Source: JBBSEZ01 sp038239195 (GTDB lineage Bacteria; Planctomycetota; Planctomycetia; Gemmatales; Gemmataceae). Taken from it: a stretch of 9,181 bases of DNA. The notes beneath the pieces are model-generated. The model saw nothing but the letters and a program-made list of their open reading frames with translations, was not told the DNA's origin and ran no database searches. This document shows, piece after piece, positions 6,281 to 9,181 of the stretch. The position numbers and the translations under genes are program-made. Location of the stretch: the NCBI GenBank assembly GCA_038239195.1, contig JBBSEZ010000399.1, forward strand, positions 1-9,181, given 5' to 3'. Each line of letters starts with the position of its first letter. The stretch's first letter is position 1.

Positions 6281-7012
6281 ATGCCGCTGTTGGATCACTT
6301 TCATCCGCCCCTACAGGGCCGCCGGCACTGGGAAGGTTTTCACGGATGGTGGGCGGCCGCGATCGCGGGCAGCCTGAACGACCACCTCCTGCCGCCCGAC
6401 TATTTCGCCGAGTTCCAGGTGACAGTCGGTACACGCATCGAGGTGGACGTCGCCACCTTCACCGAAGACGGCGGGCCTGGTGGCCCGAAACCCAACGGCG
6501 CCGCAACGGCCGTCCTGACTCGCGCCTGGGCGCCCCTCGCGCCGGTTGCCGTGATGCCGGCCATTTTCCCCGACGACTTCGCGGTGAAGGTCTTCAGCAG
6601 CGTCGCCGGTCCGACTCTGGTCGCGGCCATCGAATTGGTCAGCCCCGGAAACAAGGACCGCGACGACGCTCGCCGGGCCTTCGCCGTGAAATGCGCCGCA
6701 TACCTTCAGCAGGGGATCGGGCTGATGGTCGTGGACATCGTCACCTCACGCCAGGCAAACCTGCACGACGAACTCATGGCGCTGCTCGGGCGCACGGACG
6801 GGCTCCCATTCCCCAGGCCGACGCCCCTGTACGCCACGGCGTACAGGCCGGCGCACCGGGAGGAGCGCAACGAGATCGACCTGTGGCGGGAGGCGTTGGG
6901 AATCGGCCAGCCGTTGCCGACGCTGCCGCTGGCGGTGCGCGGCCTCGGTTGCTTGCCGATCGATCTGGAGGAAACCTACACGGAAGCGAGGAACCGCGGT
7001 CGCATCGGTTGA
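6281..7012 (+). CDS. DUF4058-family protein (243 aa)
   Basis: The start is clear: GGAGGA (6268-6273) lies seven bases before the ATG. The protein opens MPLLDHFHPPLQGRRHWEGF and continues with an NDHLLPPDYFAEFQV segment, IEVDVATF at 53-60, AIELVSPGNKDRDDARRAF at 116-134, KCAAYLQQGIGLMVVDIV at 137-154, and a C-terminal LPTLPLAVRGLGCLPIDLEE. This matches my knowledge of DUF4058 proteins, which are common and often multi-copy in planctomycetes and cyanobacteria and have no established function. There is no signal peptide or membrane span, so it is probably cytosolic. The order E54-x-D56, E118-x-V-SP, then K137 and Y141 and a GIG/VVD strand recalls the Uma2-type PD-(D/E)XK nuclease fold, so nucleic-acid cleavage is a possibility, not a conclusion. 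It appears intact although DNA on both sides is decayed. Confidence 0.75.
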   Translation: MPLLDHFHPPLQGRRHWEGFHGWWAAAIAGSLNDHLLPPDYFAEFQVTVGTRIEVDVATFTEDGGPGGPKPNGAATAVLTRAWAPLAPVAVMPAIFPDDFAVKVFSSVAGPTLVAAIELVSPGNKDRDDARRAFAVKCAAYLQQGIGLMVVDIVTSRQANLHDELMALLGRTDGLPFPRPTPLYATAYRPAHREERNEIDLWREALGIGQPLPTLPLAVRGLGCLPIDLEETYTEARNRGRIG

Positions 7013-7055
7013 TTCGCTGGCCTTCTGGCAATCCCTGCCCTGGTGTTTTCCCAAA

Positions 7056-7172
7056 GTGGTCGAGGTGAAGGACTGGGCTGGCCGGGTGGCGAAGCCCAAG
7101 AATAGGGACGAAGTGCGGGTGTGGGACGTGATCGGGTGGCGCTCGGGGACGTCGAGGTGCGGCATCGGCTAG
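7056..7172 (+). pseudogene. Second fragment with the VWDVIGWR motif (copy B)
   Basis: The frame from about 7056 reads VVEVKDWAGRVAKPKN, then RDEVRVWDVIGWR, and stops at the TAG at 7170-7172. Residues 1-29 align without gaps to the end of the fragment at 5798-6148; similarity is lost upstream of 7056, only 43 bases past the DUF4058 stop. There is no Shine-Dalgarno sequence and no room for a normal N-terminus, so this is a 3'-end fragment, not a gene. The 87-base repeat is 7056-7142. Confidence 0.5.
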
Positions 7173-7271
7173 GGCCGGATCGAGCCGAATGGCCTCGGTC
7201 AAAATGGCGAGGGCATCGGCGTCTCGGCCCTGTTCGCACAGGGCCGCCCCCTGTTCGCACAGGGCCACAGC
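7161..7271 (-). pseudogene. TPR remnant on the opposite strand
   Basis: On the minus strand this segment encodes a good TPR unit: ALCEQGAALCEQGRDADALA, then ILTEAIRLDPALADA, with the usual G, A and DP positions. Upstream in the same frame the protein is not convincing. A neighbouring frame (about 7340-7280) reads more sensibly, with DPVPDDLEKLLDGVGPGP, which suggests a frameshift. Downstream the unit runs straight into the reverse complement of copy B. It is probably a broken piece of a TPR protein. Apart from this, copy B and the hairpins listed, the 603 bases from 7013 to 7615 hold nothing I can call a gene. Confidence 0.45.
7225..7266. repeat. Tandem 21-base repeat forming two hairpins
   Basis: CCCTGTTCGCACAGGGCC occurs at 7228-7245 and 7249-7266, a 21-base period. 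Each copy is itself an inverted repeat around a TCGC loop: nine base pairs at 7225-7246 and six at 7249-7264. In the minus-strand TPR frame it duplicates the seven residues ALCEQGA, so it may be a simple coding duplication. Confidence 0.6.
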
Positions 7272-7555
7272 GCTTGGCGGACTGGGGGCCGGGGCCGACG
7301 CCATCGAGGAGCTTCTCCAGGTCATCTGGAACTGGATCGCGGGCAGAAAACGCCAGGCCATGCGGGCGCGCCGAATAGGAGGGCACGAGGCGCCTTGCTC
7401 CCACAAGCGGGCCCGGACCTCAAGGGGCCCGCAGGCTCAATTTACATTTCCGGGATTCAACTTGACAGCGGCCTGGAAAACTGCGACGGATGGATAGAGA
7501 GGACATTCTGACTCGCCGGCACATCTCCGCACCGCATCGGGACGAGCGGGGCGCT

Positions 7556-7582
7556 CCGGCCCGGCTTATGAAGGCGGGCCGG
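7556..7582 (+). other. Hairpin in the leader of the two-CxxC gene
   Basis: CCGGCCCG (7556-7563) pairs with CGGGCCGG (7575-7582). After one G-G mismatch, CTT (7565-7567) pairs with AAG (7571-7573) around an ATG triloop. It ends 18 bases before the Shine-Dalgarno sequence of the gene at 7616, so it may be a leader structure. Confidence 0.45.
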
Positions 7583-7615
7583 GCCGCGGCGAGCTTCCAC
7601 GAGGGGCTGCGATCC

Positions 7616-7921
7616 ATGCTGCACATCACCTGCGACAACTGCGGCAAAAAGCTCGGGCAGGGGCAACCACACTACGTCCTCAAGATCGAGGTCTTCGCCG
7701 CCCAGGGCCCTGCGGAGCTCACGGAGGCCGACCTCGACGAGGACCACCTCGAGGCCGTCAGCGATCTGCTCCGCCAGATGGAAGAGTCCGGCGAGCCCGA
7801 GACGGTCGAACCGCCCTCCCGTCACCTGCGCTACGACCTCTGCACGGACTGCCGCGAGCGCTATCTGCGCGATCCCCTCAGCAAGGAAGCGACCCAGAAG
7901 TTCCACTTCAGCGAGAATTGA
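7616..7921 (+). CDS. Small protein with two CxxC pairs, probable zinc ribbon (101 aa)
   Basis: The protein starts MLHITCDNCGKKLGQGQPHY and has two cysteine pairs, C6/C9 (CDNC) and C76/C79 (CTDC), separated by an acidic helical stretch (LTEADLDEDHLEAVSDLLRQ at 35-54). Four cysteines in two knuckles are the classic ligands of a zinc ribbon, so a small cytosolic metal-binding protein is likely; its partner is unknown. I chose ATG 7616 because GAGGGG (7601-7606) lies nine bases upstream and the CxxC module begins just after it. An in-frame ATG at 7490 gives a longer frame, but the added 42 residues are basic and unstructured and lack a ribosome-binding site. It probably forms a single-gene unit: a weak stem (7954-7968) follows, and the next gene has its own promoter. 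Confidence 0.75.
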   Translation: MLHITCDNCGKKLGQGQPHYVLKIEVFAAQGPAELTEADLDEDHLEAVSDLLRQMEESGEPETVEPPSRHLRYDLCTDCRERYLRDPLSKEATQKFHFSEN

Positions 7922-7993
7922 AGCGGCCCCTCCTCTCTTCCGAGCCTCGCTCCCCGATCGTGGATCGGTGCGCTCCGCCTTGCGCGGGGCTAG

Positions 7994-8022
7994 TTGGGCC
8001 CTCGCGCGGGTGCTAACATAAT
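7994..8022 (+). promoter_or_regulatory. Sigma-70-type promoter of the gene at 8058
   Basis: TTGGGC (7994-7999) and CATAAT (8017-8022) are separated by exactly 17 bases. The -10 box matches five of six consensus bases. Transcription would start near 8029, giving a leader of about 29 bases that carries the GGGAG ribosome-binding sequence. This is the best promoter in the window. Confidence 0.6.
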
Positions 8023-8057
8023 CCCGAGACGAACCGTCGCACCGCCGGGAGCCGCTC

Positions 8058-9181
8058 ATGGCCGCCACCTTGTTCGATCAACTCGAAGCCACCTTCCGGG
8101 CCGAAGGCCCTGACGCCGCCATCGAGCGCCTGTGCTCGCGCCTCAAGGCCGAGAAGAACTATACCGCCCTCTTCTACGCCCTCCTGATGAAGAAGCGGCA
8201 CGAGCTCGGCGTCAATCCCATCCCCACAGGGCCCTCCCACGAGCTGCCCGCCGACCTTCACGCCCCTTACGAGGAGGGGATTCGCGACGCGGCCCGCGAA
8301 GTCGGCGGGCTCTTCCTGCGCGACGGCGACATCGGCCAGGCCTGGGGCTACTTCCGCATGATCGAGGAGCCGGAGCCGGTGCGCGCCGCCATCGAACAGT
8401 ACCAGCCCGGGCCCGACGACGACTTGCAGCCCATCATCCAGGTCGCCTTTTACGATGGCGTCCATCCCACCAAGGGCTTCAACTGGGTCATCGAGCGCTT
8501 CGGGATCTGCAGCGCCATCACCACGCTAGGCGGGCAGGAATTGCCGCACTCCGAGGAGGTCAAGCGCTACTGCATCCAGGCCCTCGTCCGCGCGCTCCAC
8601 AACGAGTTGCGCGGCCGGCTCGCGGCCGAGATCGAAGCGCGCGAGGGCCTCCTTCCCTCTGGCTCCGACTCGCCCTCGTTCACGCCGGGCGTCCTTTCGC
8701 AATGGCTGGGCCGCGAGTGGCTCTTCGAGGAAGACTCCTACCACATCGACACGTCGCACCTCTCCAGCGTGGTGCAGATGAGCCATCACCTCGCTCCCTG
8801 CCCGGAGATGACACTGGCGCGCGAGCTGTGCGAGTATGGCCGGCGGCTGTCCGGGCGCTTCGTCAATCAGGGCGACCCGCCGTTCGGGGACCTCTACCCC
8901 GCCCACGACAAGTATCTGGCCATCTTGCAAGGCGACGACCTGGAGAAGAACCTCGACTATTTCCGCGCCCAGGCCGACAAGGCTGACCCCGAGGAGATCG
9001 GCACCTACCCCGCCGAGGTGCTGGTGAACCTCCTGCTCCGCCTGGACCGAGCCCCGGAGGCGCTGGCCATCGCGCGGCGCCACCTGACCAAGGCGGACGG
9101 GCGTCGCCTCACCTGCCCGGGCGTGCCGGAGCTGTGCCAGAAGCTCAAGGACTACGGCACGCTCGCCGAGGTGGCCCGCGA
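8058..9181 (+). CDS. Helical hypothetical protein, 3' end beyond the window (374 codons seen)
   Basis: The frame opens at ATG 8058, six bases after GGGAG (8047-8051), and stays open to the window edge, so the C-terminus is missing. The protein begins MAATLFDQLEATFRAEGPDA and appears mostly helical and soluble, with no signal peptide or membrane span. Several segments look like helix-turn-helix solenoid units: AAREVGGLFLRDGDIGQAWG near residue 80, and LLLRLDRAPEALAIARRHL near residue 330. It also has aromatic- and histidine-rich stretches (EDSYHIDTSHLSSVVQMSHH at about 228-247). I recognise no catalytic motif or named family. A TPR-like scaffold conserved in planctomycetes is the most I would suggest. 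Strong ribosome-binding, promoter and codon patterns make it a real gene. Confidence 0.8.
   Translation, partial: MAATLFDQLEATFRAEGPDAAIERLCSRLKAEKNYTALFYALLMKKRHELGVNPIPTGPSHELPADLHAPYEEGIRDAAREVGGLFLRDGDIGQAWGYFRMIEEPEPVRAAIEQYQPGPDDDLQPIIQVAFYDGVHPTKGFNWVIERFGICSAITTLGGQELPHSEEVKRYCIQALVRALHNELRGRLAAEIEAREGLLPSGSDSPSFTPGVLSQWLGREWLFEEDSYHIDTSHLSSVVQMSHHLAPCPEMTLARELCEYGRRLSGRFVNQGDPPFGDLYPAHDKYLAILQGDDLEKNLDYFRAQADKADPEEIGTYPAEVLVNLLLRLDRAPEALAIARRHLTKADGRRLTCPGVPELCQKLKDYGTLAEVAR

Noticed and set aside
5672..6304. N-terminal extension of the permease frame by 211 codons
   Set aside because: The extension is Arg/Pro-rich, overlaps the promoter and the + strand TPR fragment, and lacks permease similarity; a Shine-Dalgarno sequence supports ATG 5671.
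6232..7068. Alternative + strand frame overlapping the DUF4058 gene
   Set aside because: It is an Arg-rich shadow in another frame; the DUF4058 frame has a strong ribosome-binding site and family motifs.
7462..7498. Perfect -35 hexamer TTGACA at 7462-7467 as promoter of the two-CxxC gene
   Set aside because: No acceptable -10 box lies 16-18 bases downstream; the nearest candidate, GATAGA at 7493, is 25 bases away.

Overview
The window looks like chromosomal DNA of a high-GC planctomycete, most likely a Gemmata-like lineage. The reasons are a cysteine-rich, YTV-repeat secreted protein of the planctomycete cell-wall type, a DUF4058-family gene, fragments of Calx-beta/Ig repeat proteins, and sparse genes in both orientations separated by GC-rich hairpins. 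This placement is inference from gene content; no rRNA or other marker gene is present. I see no tRNA, rRNA, CRISPR array or intact transposase.

Layout: (1) 1-780 holds a broken chimeric gene on the + strand. Its start is that of an ABC-transporter ATPase, fused in frame to a Calx-beta repeat and then to an Ig-like repeat with a frameshift. (2) 781-1065 is non-coding and carries a very strong hairpin just beyond the 3' end of the next gene. (3) 1066-2988, minus strand, encodes a 640-aa secreted protein with about 112 cysteines and KVPYTV repeats. (4) 2989-3482 is intergenic, with a good minus-strand terminator (3313-3353) serving the gene to its right. (5) 3483-3680, minus, encodes a 65-residue helical protein. 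(6) 3896-5671, minus, encodes a 591-residue ABC-2 type permease with two homologous halves, its own promoter, and a palindrome in its leader. (7) 5672-7615 is an accessory-looking, decayed stretch: a 5'-truncated TPR-like fragment, an intact DUF4058 gene (6281-7012), a second copy of the fragment's C-terminal motif, and a TPR remnant on the opposite strand. (8) 7616-7921, plus, encodes a small protein with two CxxC pairs. (9) 8058 to the window end, plus, is a helical unknown protein with a clear promoter, cut off by the window edge.

The genes do not form an obvious operon or pathway. Most have their own Shine-Dalgarno sequence and large flanking gaps, as is common in planctomycetes. The permease has no complete ATPase partner here; the only ATPase sequence is the 43-residue stub at 115-245. 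The most unusual points are the chimeric pseudogene, the extreme cysteine-rich YTV protein with tandem DNA repeats at its 3' end, and the DUF4058 gene bracketed by two diverged copies of one coding motif.
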